A stretch of DNA of 64,000 bases from an uncultured Lachnospiraceae bacterium. GTDB lineage: Bacteria; Bacillota; Clostridia; Lachnospirales; Lachnospiraceae. A model generated the notes under the pieces. The model had not been told where the DNA came from, ran no database searches, and worked only from the letters and a program-made list of their open reading frames with translations. The stretch's first letter is position 1. Every line of letters starts with the position of its first letter. Positions 8,952 to 17,193 of this stretch are shown here, in pieces. The DNA lies in the NCBI GenBank assembly GCA_949949005.1, contig CATLHM010000003.1:124001-188000 (forward strand), written 5' to 3'. The translations under genes and the position numbers were made by a program.

Positions 8952-10256
8952 ATGAAAATGGAAAAAGAAAGAAAACATGTGGTGGTGATCGGCGGCGGCG
9001 CGTCAGGAATGATGGCGGCCGTGGGCGCGGCGAAGGAGGGGGCCAGGGTCACTCTTCTTGAAAAAAATGAAAAAACCGGAAAGAAAATCTATATCACAGG
9101 GAAAGGCAGGTGCAACCTGACCAATTCCTGTGAGAAGGAAGCTTTTTTTGAACATATAGTCAGTAATGGGAAGTTTCTTTACAGCGCTTTTCACCGGATG
9201 GACAATCAGCGGGTGAGGGATTTCTTTGAATCCTCTGGCTGCAGGCTTAAGCAGGAGCGGGGGAACCGGATTTTTCCTCTCTCAGACCATGCCTCGGATG
9301 TGATTTCAGCCCTGAACAGACAGATGGAAAAGGAAAAGGTCAGGGTGTACCTGCACGCACAGGCGGCGGAAATTCTGTTTAGTCAGAAGGACGGGGGCTC
9401 TCCTAACCGCAAGGTTATGGGGGTAAAGCTGGTAAACGGAAGGACGATTCCTGGGGATGCGGTGATCGTGGCCACAGGAGGGAAATCCTATGCGTCCACC
9501 GGTTCAAGCGGAGAGGGCTATGGCTTTGCCATAGAGGCGGGGCATACCGTCAGGGAGCCTAAGCCTGCGCTGGTTCCCTTTACAGTGAAGGAGGACTGGC
9601 CCAGGGCTTTGCAGGGGCTTTCGCTTAAGAAGGTTTCAGCGGTTCTGGCAAATGAAAAAAAGAAAATTTACGAGGGCTTTGGGGAAATGCTTTTCACCCA
9701 TTTCGGGGTAAGCGGGCCGCTGATTTTGAGTGCAAGCAGTTATTATGTAAAGAAATATAACGGTATTCCGGTACGGCTCTGCATCGACCTTAAGCCTGCC
9801 CTTGACAGGGAGCAGTTGGATAAGAGGCTGCTGCGGGAGTTTGAGCGAAACAGGAACCGTCAGTTTAAGAATGCCTTGGATTCTCTTTTGCCATCCAGGA
9901 TGATACCTGTTATCATCGAGTTGTCGGGAATTTCCCCTGAAAAAAGAGTGGGGGAGCTGACAAGGCAGGAGCGGGAGAAGCTGATTACCTGTCTGAAGAA
10001 CCTTACCATGACGGTCACCGGAACCAGAAGCTTTCAGGAGGCGGTGGTAACCCAGGGCGGGGTCAATGTGAAGGAGGTCAATCCTTCAACCATGGAGTCC
10101 AAGCTGGTAAAAGGGCTCTATTTTGCAGGGGAGGTTCTGGATGTGGACGCTCTGACGGGAGGCTTCAATTTACAGATTGCCTGGTCTACCGGATATCTGG
10201 CGGGGGTAAGCGCCGCCAGGGATGATGAACTGCCCGGGAAAATATCAAATATTTAA
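8952..10256 (+). CDS. HI0933/YhiN-like FAD-dependent oxidoreductase (BaiN-like family)
   Basis: A 434-residue flavoprotein. The N terminus has the Rossmann motif VVVIGGGASGMMAA and an acidic residue ending strand 2 (LLEKNEKTGKK), followed by the family signature GKGRCNLTN. The C terminus has GGVNVKEVNPSTMESK and LYFAGEVLDVDALTGGFN, a second FAD-binding signature. In bile-acid-transforming gut Clostridia a relative called BaiN has been proposed to reduce bile acids, but most family members have no known substrate, so that label should not be taken over. ATG at 8952 or 8958 may be used. The 3' end overlaps the frame of cmk but not its chosen start. Confidence 0.85.
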   Translation: MKMEKERKHVVVIGGGASGMMAAVGAAKEGARVTLLEKNEKTGKKIYITGKGRCNLTNSCEKEAFFEHIVSNGKFLYSAFHRMDNQRVRDFFESSGCRLKQERGNRIFPLSDHASDVISALNRQMEKEKVRVYLHAQAAEILFSQKDGGSPNRKVMGVKLVNGRTIPGDAVIVATGGKSYASTGSSGEGYGFAIEAGHTVREPKPALVPFTVKEDWPRALQGLSLKKVSAVLANEKKKIYEGFGEMLFTHFGVSGPLILSASSYYVKKYNGIPVRLCIDLKPALDREQLDKRLLREFERNRNRQFKNALDSLLPSRMIPVIIELSGISPEKRVGELTRQEREKLITCLKNLTMTVTGTRSFQEAVVTQGGVNVKEVNPSTMESKLVKGLYFAGEVLDVDALTGGFNLQIAWSTGYLAGVSAARDDELPGKISNI

Positions 10257-10275
10257 ATTAGGAAGGAATGAAAAG

Positions 10276-10944
10276 GTGAGTTATCAGATTGCAATCGACG
10301 GGCCTGCAGGGGCAGGAAAAAGTACCATTGCCAGGAAGGTGGCAAAAAGCAAGGGATATATCTATGTGGACACGGGAGCCATGTATCGGGCGATGGCTTA
10401 TTTTCTCTTAAGGGAGGGGGTAGACCCGAGGGATACGGCTGCCATCGCAGAGAAGTGCCAGGAGGCGGATATCACCATACGCTATGAGGACGGTGAGCAG
10501 GTAGTGCTTTTGAACGGGGAAAACGTAAACGCTTTTTTGCGCACCGAGGAGGTGGGGAACATGGCCTCCCATCACAGCAGCGCCAATCCCAAGGTGAGGG
10601 AGCGCCTTACCGCCCTGCAAAAGGAACTGGCAAAAACCAATGACGTGGTGATGGATGGCCGGGATATTGGAACCTGCGTGCTTCCTGGTGCGGACGTAAA
10701 GGTCTATTTGACAGCCAGCACCCGGGTAAGGGCCAGGAGGCGTTTCGATGAGCTGCAGGCAAAGGGAGTGAGCTGTGATATAGGGCAGATCGAGAGGGAT
10801 ATTGCCAGCAGGGACGAGGAAGATATGAACAGGCCCATTGCCCCCTTAAAGCAGGCCGAGGACGCAGTGCTGATTGATTCCTCTGAGATGGGGATCGAGG
10901 ATGTGGTAAAGGCGATCCTGGATTTGTGCCAGGATAAAAAATGA
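10276..10944 (+). CDS. cmk: Cytidylate kinase
   Basis: A 222-residue (d)CMP kinase, which phosphorylates CMP and dCMP with ATP. IAIDGPAGAGKSTIARKVA is the P-loop; VDTGAMYRAMA and VVMDGRDIGTCVLP bind the nucleotide; ASTRVRARRRFDEL is the lid region. I choose GTG at 10276, 8 bases after AGGAAGGA, giving the normal family length; an upstream ATG at 10222 would overlap the previous gene and add 18 residues. It sits just upstream of ispH and rpsA, an order common in Clostridia. Confidence 0.95.
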   Translation: MSYQIAIDGPAGAGKSTIARKVAKSKGYIYVDTGAMYRAMAYFLLREGVDPRDTAAIAEKCQEADITIRYEDGEQVVLLNGENVNAFLRTEEVGNMASHHSSANPKVRERLTALQKELAKTNDVVMDGRDIGTCVLPGADVKVYLTASTRVRARRRFDELQAKGVSCDIGQIERDIASRDEEDMNRPIAPLKQAEDAVLIDSSEMGIEDVVKAILDLCQDKK

Positions 10945-11001
10945 CAGGGATGCTCATTGGCATAACGGGAATGTCCAATCATATAAAAGGAAGAACGGGT
11001 T

Positions 11002-11850
11002 ATGGAAGTCATACTTGCAAAGAGCGCCGGCTTTTGCTTTGGAGTGGAGCGGGCGGTAAATAAGGTTTACGAACAGCTTGAGGGCGGCAAAAAAATATAC
11101 ACTTACGGGCCCATTATCCATAATGAGGAAGTGGTCAGGGATCTGGAAAAGCGGGGAGTTATCATGATCAAGGATGAGGAGGAGCTTTCCCATATCCATG
11201 ACGGGGCGGTGATCATCCGCTCCCACGGCGTACCAAAGAGGATTTGCGATCTCATCGAGCAAAACGGGCTGGAGTGCATTGACGCCACCTGCCCCTTTGT
11301 AAAGAGGATCCATACCATTGTGGAGAAGGAAAGCCGGGAAGGCAGACAGATTGTGATTATCGGCAATGCGGGACACCCGGAGGTGGAAGGGATTATGGGA
11401 TGGTCAAAAACCCCGGCGCTGGTGGTCGGAACGGAGCAGGAGGCGGAAAATTTCAGCATTGACCAGGGGAAAAACCTGTGTATCGTATCCCAAACGACAT
11501 TTAACTACAACAAATTTAAAGAATTGGTTGAAATTTTTCAAAAAAGAGGTTACAATGTTACTGTTGTAAATACTATCTGTAATGCAACAGAGGTTCGGCA
11601 AACGGAAGCCGCGCAAATTGCGGCGAGAGTTGATGCGATGATAGTGATTGGTGGCAGGCACAGTTCCAATACGCAGAAGCTATTTGAAATCTGCCATGAG
11701 AAATGTGACGCTACATATTTCATACAGACACTGGATGACTTGCATTTAGAACTGCCTAAAACTGCTGCTTTGGTGGGTATTACTGCGGGGGCTTCCACCC
11801 CTAACAATATTATTGAGGAGGTTCAAAATCATGTCAGAATTAACTTTTGA
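11002..11850 (+). CDS. ispH: 4-hydroxy-3-methylbut-2-enyl diphosphate reductase
   Basis: A 282-residue IspH (LytB), the last enzyme of the MEP isoprenoid pathway, converting HMBPP to IPP and DMAPP. The three cysteines that hold the [4Fe-4S] cluster are visible in AGFCFGVERAV (Cys12), DATCPFV (about 96) and NTICNAT (about 193). RSHGVPK and GITAGASTP complete the active site. The last 20 bases overlap the start of rpsA in the +1 frame. In many Clostridia IspH and S1 are one fused polypeptide; here they are separate but overlapping. Confidence 0.95.
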   Translation: MEVILAKSAGFCFGVERAVNKVYEQLEGGKKIYTYGPIIHNEEVVRDLEKRGVIMIKDEEELSHIHDGAVIIRSHGVPKRICDLIEQNGLECIDATCPFVKRIHTIVEKESREGRQIVIIGNAGHPEVEGIMGWSKTPALVVGTEQEAENFSIDQGKNLCIVSQTTFNYNKFKELVEIFQKRGYNVTVVNTICNATEVRQTEAAQIAARVDAMIVIGGRHSSNTQKLFEICHEKCDATYFIQTLDDLHLELPKTAALVGITAGASTPNNIIEEVQNHVRINF

Positions 11851-12982
11851 ACAAATGTTGGAAGAATCATTAAAGACAATACATACGGGAGAGGTTATCG
11901 AGGGTACGGTTATTGATGTTAAACCGGAGGAGATCATACTCAACATTGGCTACAAGTCAGATGGCGTGCTGACCAGAAGCGAATATACCAATGAGTCAAA
12001 CGTGGATCTGACTACGGTGGCGAAGCCGGGCGATACCATGGAGGTAAAGGTTCTCAAAGTCAATGACGGCGAGGGACAGGTTATCTTAACTTATAAGAGA
12101 TTAGCGGCTGACCGCGGAAATAAGAGAATTGAGGAAGCTTTCAATAATAAGGAAGTCCTTACTGCCAAGGTGGCAAGGGTTCTTGAGGGCGGCCTCAGCG
12201 TTGTGATAGATGAGATCAGGATTTTTATTCCTGCAAGTCTGGTGTCTGATGTTTACGAGAAGGATTTGACCAAATATGCCGGTCAGGAGATACAGTTTGT
12301 AATCAGTGAGTACAATCCTAAGAGAAGAAGATATATCGGCGACCGCAAACAGCTTCTTGTTGCCGAGAAGGCTGAGATGCAGAGAAAGCTCCTTGAGAGT
12401 ATCCAGGTTGGCGATGTGGTGGAAGGTATCGTTAAGAATGTGACCGATTTCGGAGCATTCATCGATATCGGCGGGGCAGACGGCCTCCTTCATATTTCAG
12501 AGATGTCCTGGGGACGGGTGGAGAATCCCAGGAAGGTATTTAAAGTTGGCGATCAGGTTAAGACCTTCATCAAGGATATATCCGGTACCAAGGTGGCCCT
12601 CAGCCTTAAATTTGAGGAGGACAACCCATGGAAAAATGCGGATGAGAAGTATGCAATCGGAAATGAAGTGACCGGCAGGGTTGCCAGAATGACTGATTTC
12701 GGTGCGTTCGTGGAGCTTGAACCGGGTGTGGATGCACTTCTTCATGTGTCCCAGATTTCCAAAGAGCATATTGAAAAACCTTCCGATGTTCTCAAGGTTG
12801 GGGATGAAGTTACTGCCAGAGTGGTTGACTTTAAGAGTGAGGACAGAAAGATCAGTCTGAGCGTGAAAGCACTTCTGAATCAGGCCCCTGAGGAAAAAGC
12901 AGTGGAGGAACCTGTGGCGGAGGCTGAATCGGAGGCAGTCAGTGCGGATGTGGAAGCTGAAGCTTCTGGCGCAGAAGAATAA
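11831..12982 (+). CDS. rpsA: 30S ribosomal protein S1 (S1-domain RNA-binding protein)
   Basis: A 383-residue protein with four S1 (OB-fold) domains at about residues 15-85, 100-165, 190-258 and 275-345. The third and fourth are best conserved (VTDFGAFIDIGGADGLLHIS and MTDFGAFVELEPGVDALLHV). The C-terminal tail is acidic and low in complexity. I choose ATG at 11831, 9 bases after GAGGAGG at 11815-11821; the ATG at 11813 would precede that site. S1 helps mRNA bind the 30S subunit; the shorter Clostridial form may act as a more general RNA-binding protein. Translation is probably coupled to ispH. Confidence 0.93.
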   Translation: MSELTFEQMLEESLKTIHTGEVIEGTVIDVKPEEIILNIGYKSDGVLTRSEYTNESNVDLTTVAKPGDTMEVKVLKVNDGEGQVILTYKRLAADRGNKRIEEAFNNKEVLTAKVARVLEGGLSVVIDEIRIFIPASLVSDVYEKDLTKYAGQEIQFVISEYNPKRRRYIGDRKQLLVAEKAEMQRKLLESIQVGDVVEGIVKNVTDFGAFIDIGGADGLLHISEMSWGRVENPRKVFKVGDQVKTFIKDISGTKVALSLKFEEDNPWKNADEKYAIGNEVTGRVARMTDFGAFVELEPGVDALLHVSQISKEHIEKPSDVLKVGDEVTARVVDFKSEDRKISLSVKALLNQAPEEKAVEEPVAEAESEAVSADVEAEASGAEE

Positions 12983-13000
12983 AAGCAGGGCGGATTTTGT

Positions 13001-13786
13001 ATGGCTTATGAGTATGAACAGTTTAAGAGCGCTGTATTCGGACTTACGAAGATAGACTTAGATGCTTATAAGGAACAGCAGATGAAGCGCAGGATAGATG
13101 CGCTTATCTCCAAACATGGTATCATAGGCTATGAGAACTATATGCAGGTACTTAGGACGGACAAGGCCAAGTTTGAGGAGTTCGTAAATTACCTGACGAT
13201 TAATGTATCAGAATTCTACAGGGATGCTGACCAATGGCAGATTATGGAAAGGACTGTTATACCGGAGCTGATAGGTAAATTTGGTAAAAATCTCAGGATT
13301 TGGAGCGCCGCTTGTTCCACGGGGGATGAGCCATATTCCCTTGTGATGGCGTTATCAAGATACATTCCTCTCTATATGATACATGTGGTTGCTACGGATT
13401 TGGATAAGCAGGTAATTGCCAAGGCTCGAACCGGACTCTACAATGAGAAAAGCATTGCAGGGGTTCCGGCGGATTTGAGGAATAAGTACTTTACTAAAGT
13501 AGGGCTGTCCTATCAGATCTCCAATGAAATTAAGTCAAAGGTAGAATTCAGGGAGCATAATCTGCTGGGGAATGATTTCCCCAAAGCTTATTATCACATG
13601 ATTGTGTGCCGAAATGTTCTGATTTATTTTACTGAGGAAGCAAAGGATTCGGTATTTAGGAAATTTTACCAGTCCCTGGCACCGGGCGGAATGCTTTTCA
13701 TCGGAAACTCGGAACAGATTCTCAACTATAGAGAGATCGGTTATACACGCAAGAACGCATATTATTATGAACGTACGGTTGTTTAG
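13001..13786 (+). CDS. CheR-type protein-glutamate O-methyltransferase
   Basis: A 261-residue SAM-dependent methyltransferase. The N-terminal CheR all-alpha domain (about 1-75; LDAYKEQQMKRRIDAL) precedes the catalytic domain with LRIWSAACSTGDEPYSLVM (SAM binding) and the later HMIVCRNVLIYF signature. CheR enzymes methylate chemoreceptor glutamates. There are no che or flagellar genes in the window. The next gene is a hemerythrin-REC protein, so the pair may belong to a chemosensory-like or pilus-control pathway. A perfect palindrome AAAGGGTACCCTTT (13807-13820) lies between them. Confidence 0.88.
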   Translation: MAYEYEQFKSAVFGLTKIDLDAYKEQQMKRRIDALISKHGIIGYENYMQVLRTDKAKFEEFVNYLTINVSEFYRDADQWQIMERTVIPELIGKFGKNLRIWSAACSTGDEPYSLVMALSRYIPLYMIHVVATDLDKQVIAKARTGLYNEKSIAGVPADLRNKYFTKVGLSYQISNEIKSKVEFREHNLLGNDFPKAYYHMIVCRNVLIYFTEEAKDSVFRKFYQSLAPGGMLFIGNSEQILNYREIGYTRKNAYYYERTVV

Positions 13787-13851
13787 CGTTAGAAAAGGGT
13801 ATTCCAAAAGGGTACCCTTTAATTGAATAAAAACAAGGAGGCATATAAGGG

Positions 13852-15207
13852 ATGGATACCCGGATTGAGTGGCAGGAAGCGTATAATATTGGCGTTGACA
13901 GGATTGACAGGGATCATCAGAGATTGTTTAAAATCATCAACAGGATCTTTTCGTTTAAGGATGACGAGGCGGGGTACCGCTGGGTATGTCAGGAAGGGAT
14001 TAAGTTTTTTAGGGGACATGCGGTACAGCACTTTGCGGATGAAGAGTCGTACATGATCTCTATAGGCTATAGAGGTTTTGATGAGCATAGAAAGATACAT
14101 AGAAACTTTCGGGAGAATATGCTTCCCGCATTGGAGCATGAGCTGGAAAGGACAGACTATTCCAGGGAGGCAGTGGAACACTTTCTGGGTGTCTGCGTTG
14201 GGTGGCTGATCGGACATACGCTGACGGAGGACATGGAAATTACAGGAAAGCCTATAAGAAAATGGGAGAACCTGCTGCCGAGAGAAGAGATTCAGGCCAC
14301 GGAAGAGATCATTATGCAGCTTGTCCGTGAACTGTTCCGTATGGATTCCCGGATGATCAGCGACACTTATGGCGGAGAAAAATTCGGAGAGGGAATTTAC
14401 TACGATCTGATCTATGGTACCGGGGAAGAGGAAAAAAAGCAGGAGATCATTCTGGTTTTTGAGGAAAGGCTGCTGATCAATACCGTAGGGAAGGTGATGG
14501 GAAGCCATAACGATACCCTGGATACCATGTTGGTTCATGCTACCAGATATGTAGCCAAGCAGTTTGTGAGAAAAATCATGGAACATTTTCCGGCTATGAA
14601 GGCCTATGAGCTGAAAGGAGAAAGGCTCTTGTCCTATGAACAGTTTCAAAAGGTTCTGGGAAAAGAAAAAATGCAGATCAGCCTGCTTTTCAGTGTGGAG
14701 GATGCAGGCTATTTTGCCTATTGTGTGATCGCCCCCCATTTGCTGCAAAAGGGCCTTGGCAGGTCGATTGAGGAAGAAGATACCGCGACGGACGAGATAG
14801 ACCAGTATCTCCTGATGCGAAAAGAGCAGGAAGAGAAGGCAAAGAAGAAAAAGATATTGGTGGTAGACGATTCCATGACGGTCCGGCAGAGCATGATCGA
14901 GCTGCTCGGCAAGGACTACGAAGTGGCGGTGGTGGAGTCCGGGGTGGACGCTATCCGGGTCATCACCTTAAACAGGCCGGATCTGATCCTGCTGGATTAT
15001 GAGATGCCTGTCTGTGATGGAAAGCAAACCCTGGAAATGCTCCGCTCAGAGAAGGAGTTTGCTGATATTCCGGTTATTTTCCTGACAGGGAGAGGGGATG
15101 CCCAGAGCGTAAAAAATGTGTTGGATTTAAAACCGGCGGGGTATCTTCTGAAATATTTGAATCATGAGGAAATCAAGAGGAATATTGATGATTTTTTCAA
15201 AAAATAA
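13852..15207 (+). CDS. Hemerythrin - CheX-like(?) - response regulator receiver fusion protein
   Basis: A 451-residue three-part protein. Residues 1-130 are a bacteriohemerythrin: IEWQEAYNIGVDRIDRDHQRLF, then HAVQHFADEESYM and EHRKIHRNF, supply the His and acidic ligands of a di-iron oxygen-binding site. Residues about 160-310 resemble the dimeric CheX-type phosphatase fold; this is a pattern judgement only. Residues about 330-450 are a receiver domain (ILVVDDSMTVRQSM, phospho-acceptor Asp in LLDYEMP, Thr in FLTGRGD, Lys in YLLKYL). The likely role is coupling oxygen or redox state to a phosphorelay. ATG at 13852 follows AAGGAGG. The adjacent CheR-type gene may act with it. Confidence 0.82.
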   Translation: MDTRIEWQEAYNIGVDRIDRDHQRLFKIINRIFSFKDDEAGYRWVCQEGIKFFRGHAVQHFADEESYMISIGYRGFDEHRKIHRNFRENMLPALEHELERTDYSREAVEHFLGVCVGWLIGHTLTEDMEITGKPIRKWENLLPREEIQATEEIIMQLVRELFRMDSRMISDTYGGEKFGEGIYYDLIYGTGEEEKKQEIILVFEERLLINTVGKVMGSHNDTLDTMLVHATRYVAKQFVRKIMEHFPAMKAYELKGERLLSYEQFQKVLGKEKMQISLLFSVEDAGYFAYCVIAPHLLQKGLGRSIEEEDTATDEIDQYLLMRKEQEEKAKKKKILVVDDSMTVRQSMIELLGKDYEVAVVESGVDAIRVITLNRPDLILLDYEMPVCDGKQTLEMLRSEKEFADIPVIFLTGRGDAQSVKNVLDLKPAGYLLKYLNHEEIKRNIDDFFKK

Positions 15208-15293
15208 AACTGCTGCGGTGATTGGAAAAAGCACATATGTATATAATAACTAGAACAAAACCATATGATTCCTTTGCTAGGGAGGCCAATTAA

Positions 15294-15484
15294 ATGGCAA
15301 ATAAGCTAATACGTGATTTGTCCATTCGCTTGGTGTATATCATTTGGGAAAATTGGCTTTTTCAGGATTAACTCATAATATTGCTGTCGAAAGCTTCTTT
15401 TATCTTTACACGTCAAGGAAAATGGAACCTGATGACAAATTGCAATTAATTAGTTTTTTGAAGAAGCAAGTAAAACAATTATAG
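15294..15484 (+). pseudogene. Small frameshifted gene (about 63 codons)
   Basis: AGGGAGG followed six bases later by ATG at 15294 opens a frame that stops after 25 codons at 15369-15371. The reading frame that continues to TAG at 15482-15484 overlaps it and encodes a coherent C terminus (HNIAVESFFYLYTSRKMEPD... ending LKKQVKQL). A single-base shift near 15328-15332 joins the two into one protein of about 63 residues. A strong terminator follows 16 bases later, so this looks like a complete small transcription unit with one frameshift. I recognise no homolog. It could also be two chance frames or a sequencing error. Confidence 0.4.
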
Positions 15485-15499
15485 AAGGCCCGAATAAGA

Positions 15500-15535
15500 G
15501 CACCAGCCAGAAATGGCTGGTGCTTTTGTCTTTTT
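15500..15535 (+). terminator. Intrinsic terminator
   Basis: GCACCAGCCA (15500-15509), loop GAAA, TGGCTGGTGC (15514-15523), then TTTTGTCTTTTT. A closely related hairpin lies at 39545-39578 with a compensating base-pair change. Confidence 0.85.
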
Positions 15536-15618
15536 AATTCAATTTTAGGTCGATTCACGAGAATCCTCTCATTTTTAGGTGGTGACGTGTTAGGCTAGTA
15601 GATAGAAAAAATTGTTTA

Positions 15619-15647
15619 TTGATTAATTATAGAAATAATGATATGAT
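15619..15647 (+). promoter_or_regulatory. Promoter of the type IV pilus operon
   Basis: TTGATT (15619-15624), 17 bases, TATGAT (15642-15647), leaving a leader of about 80 bases to pilT. It lies after the terminator at 15500-15535 and is the best promoter in front of the pilus locus. Confidence 0.6.
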
Positions 15648-15735
15648 AAGGTAATGTTTTTGTACTTTTTTGTCACTATTTTCCAACCAGGTATCCTGAT
15701 TCATTGTTAGACTGTTAAAAATGCGGAGGATAAGT

Positions 15736-16788
15736 ATGATTAATATAGAAGAAATGTTGCTAAGAGCGGCCCGGGAGGGTGCCAGCGATGTACATCTTAC
15801 AGTAGGGCTCCCGCCTAAGATGCGGGTGAACGGAGGCCTGATTTCCATGCAATACCCGGAGCTGACGGCTCAGGATACCATGGAAGCGGCAGAGTATGTG
15901 ATGGACAATGAGAGGAAGGAACAGTTAAAGCAGCGCGGGGAGTGCGATTTTGCTTATATGATTCCGGGTAAGGGACGCTACCGGGTCAATGCCTTCAAAC
16001 AGAGACAGGCCATAGCCCTGGCCTTTCGTTTGGTGGCATCCCAGGTTCCTGACCCGGAGCAGCTTGGCGTTCCGGCCTCTATCATAGACCTTTACCAGAG
16101 GAAAAGGGGGCTGGTGCTGGTGACAGGGCCTACGGGAAGCGGTAAATCCACGACGCTGGCGGCCATTATTGATAAGGTGAACCAGCACAGGGACGCCCAT
16201 ATTATTACCCTTGAGGATCCGATCGAGTACTATCATCCCCACAAAATGTCCATGGTAAACCAAAGGGAGATCGGCATCGACACGCAAAGCTATGCGAATG
16301 CCCTGCGGGCAGCCCTGCGGGAGGATCCGGATGTGATTCTGGTAGGGGAGATGCGGGACTATGAGACGATCAGTGTGGCAGTCACGGCAGCGGAGACAGG
16401 ACATTTGGTGCTTTCCACTTTACATACAATAGGGGCGGCCAGCACGGTGGACAGGATCATTGACGTCTTTCCCACCCACCAACAGCAGCAGATCAGGGTA
16501 CAGCTCTCCAACGTGTTGGAGGCGATTATCTCCCAGCAGTTGATTCCCCGGGCGGACGGTAGAGGGAGAGTTGCGGCCTTTGAGGTTCTGCACGCCAATA
16601 CGGCCATACGCAATCTGATCAGGGAGGGCAAATCCCATCAGATCGCAAACATTATGCAGACGAACCGCAGAATGGGAATGATCACCATGGACGACGCCAT
16701 CGTGGCGCTTGTCCGGGAGGGAATGATTACGCGGCAGATGGCAGTGAGCTTTGCCCAGGATCCGGATTCCATCCAAAATAAATTTTAG
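15736..16788 (+). CDS. pilT: Type IV pilus retraction ATPase PilT
   Basis: A 350-residue secretion ATPase of the PilT type. GPTGSGKST (about 131-139) is Walker A, ITLEDPIEY the Asp box, LVGEMRDYETI Walker B and HLVLSTLHT the His box. The absence of the MshEN domain and of the four-cysteine zinc motif separates it from PilB at 35898. PilT depolymerises pili and powers twitching. I choose ATG at 15736, 6 bases after GGAGG; ATG at 15721 would precede that site. It is first in the pilus locus, followed by the giant prepilin frame. Confidence 0.93.
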   Translation: MINIEEMLLRAAREGASDVHLTVGLPPKMRVNGGLISMQYPELTAQDTMEAAEYVMDNERKEQLKQRGECDFAYMIPGKGRYRVNAFKQRQAIALAFRLVASQVPDPEQLGVPASIIDLYQRKRGLVLVTGPTGSGKSTTLAAIIDKVNQHRDAHIITLEDPIEYYHPHKMSMVNQREIGIDTQSYANALRAALREDPDVILVGEMRDYETISVAVTAAETGHLVLSTLHTIGAASTVDRIIDVFPTHQQQQIRVQLSNVLEAIISQQLIPRADGRGRVAAFEVLHANTAIRNLIREGKSHQIANIMQTNRRMGMITMDDAIVALVREGMITRQMAVSFAQDPDSIQNKF

Positions 16789-16899
16789 CCGATAAGCCAG
16801 GTTGTTACAGAAAGAAGGAATGATAGGGCTTTCGAACGGTAGACTACCGCTGTGAGCTATAGCAAGAGAGGCTACAGCAGGAGAGAGAGGCACGTAAGT

Positions 16900-17133
16900 A
16901 TGAAAAAATTTGGCAATAAGGGCTTTACCATGGTAGAGCTTATCGTAGTTTTGGTGATCGTGGGTATTTTGGCGGCTATTGGAATACCTACGGCCACGCA
17001 TTTCATACACTTGGCGGAATTCCGCAAGAATGAGGAAAACGCCAAGACGGCTTATCTTGCGGCGGAGTCGGCTCTTACCTGGTATCGCAATTCGGGAGAG
17101 TGGGAAGAATTTAGTAAGAAGGTAGTTGATTGA
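16900..17133 (+). CDS. Prepilin N-terminal segment of the giant adhesin, ended by an in-frame TGA
   Basis: ATG at 16900 opens MKKFGNKGFTMVELIVVLVI..., a textbook type III prepilin leader: short basic peptide, G/F cleavage site, Glu at mature position 5 and a hydrophobic helix. After 77 codons the frame ends at TGA (17131-17133). The same frame then continues, with no further stop, for 3,725 codons to 28308. The codons after the TGA (GTPNNTFGEGEEE...) read as a natural continuation, so I take this as the cut-off N terminus of the giant protein and not as a small pilin. A 77-residue product would lack the globular head of a pilin. Nonsense mutation, sequencing error or recoding are the alternatives. 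Confidence 0.8.
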   Translation: MKKFGNKGFTMVELIVVLVIVGILAAIGIPTATHFIHLAEFRKNEENAKTAYLAAESALTWYRNSGEWEEFSKKVVD

Positions 17134-17193
17134 GGGACACCCAATAACACCTTTGGTGAGGGAGAGGAAGAGAAAAACGGGCGCATTTACGCT

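Noticed and set aside
11831-11850. Programmed frameshift producing an IspH-S1 fusion
   Set aside because: rpsA has its own strong ribosome site and ATG, and no slippery sequence is evident at the overlap.
13819-14748. 309-codon minus-strand frame opposite the hemerythrin-REC gene
   Set aside because: It mirrors a well-supported coding sequence and has no recognisable protein features.
17131-17165. Selenocysteine insertion (SECIS) hairpin after the TGA in the giant adhesin frame
   Set aside because: Only a CACC-ttt-GGTG mini-hairpin follows; its loop and position do not match a bacterial SECIS, and no selenoprotein context is visible.
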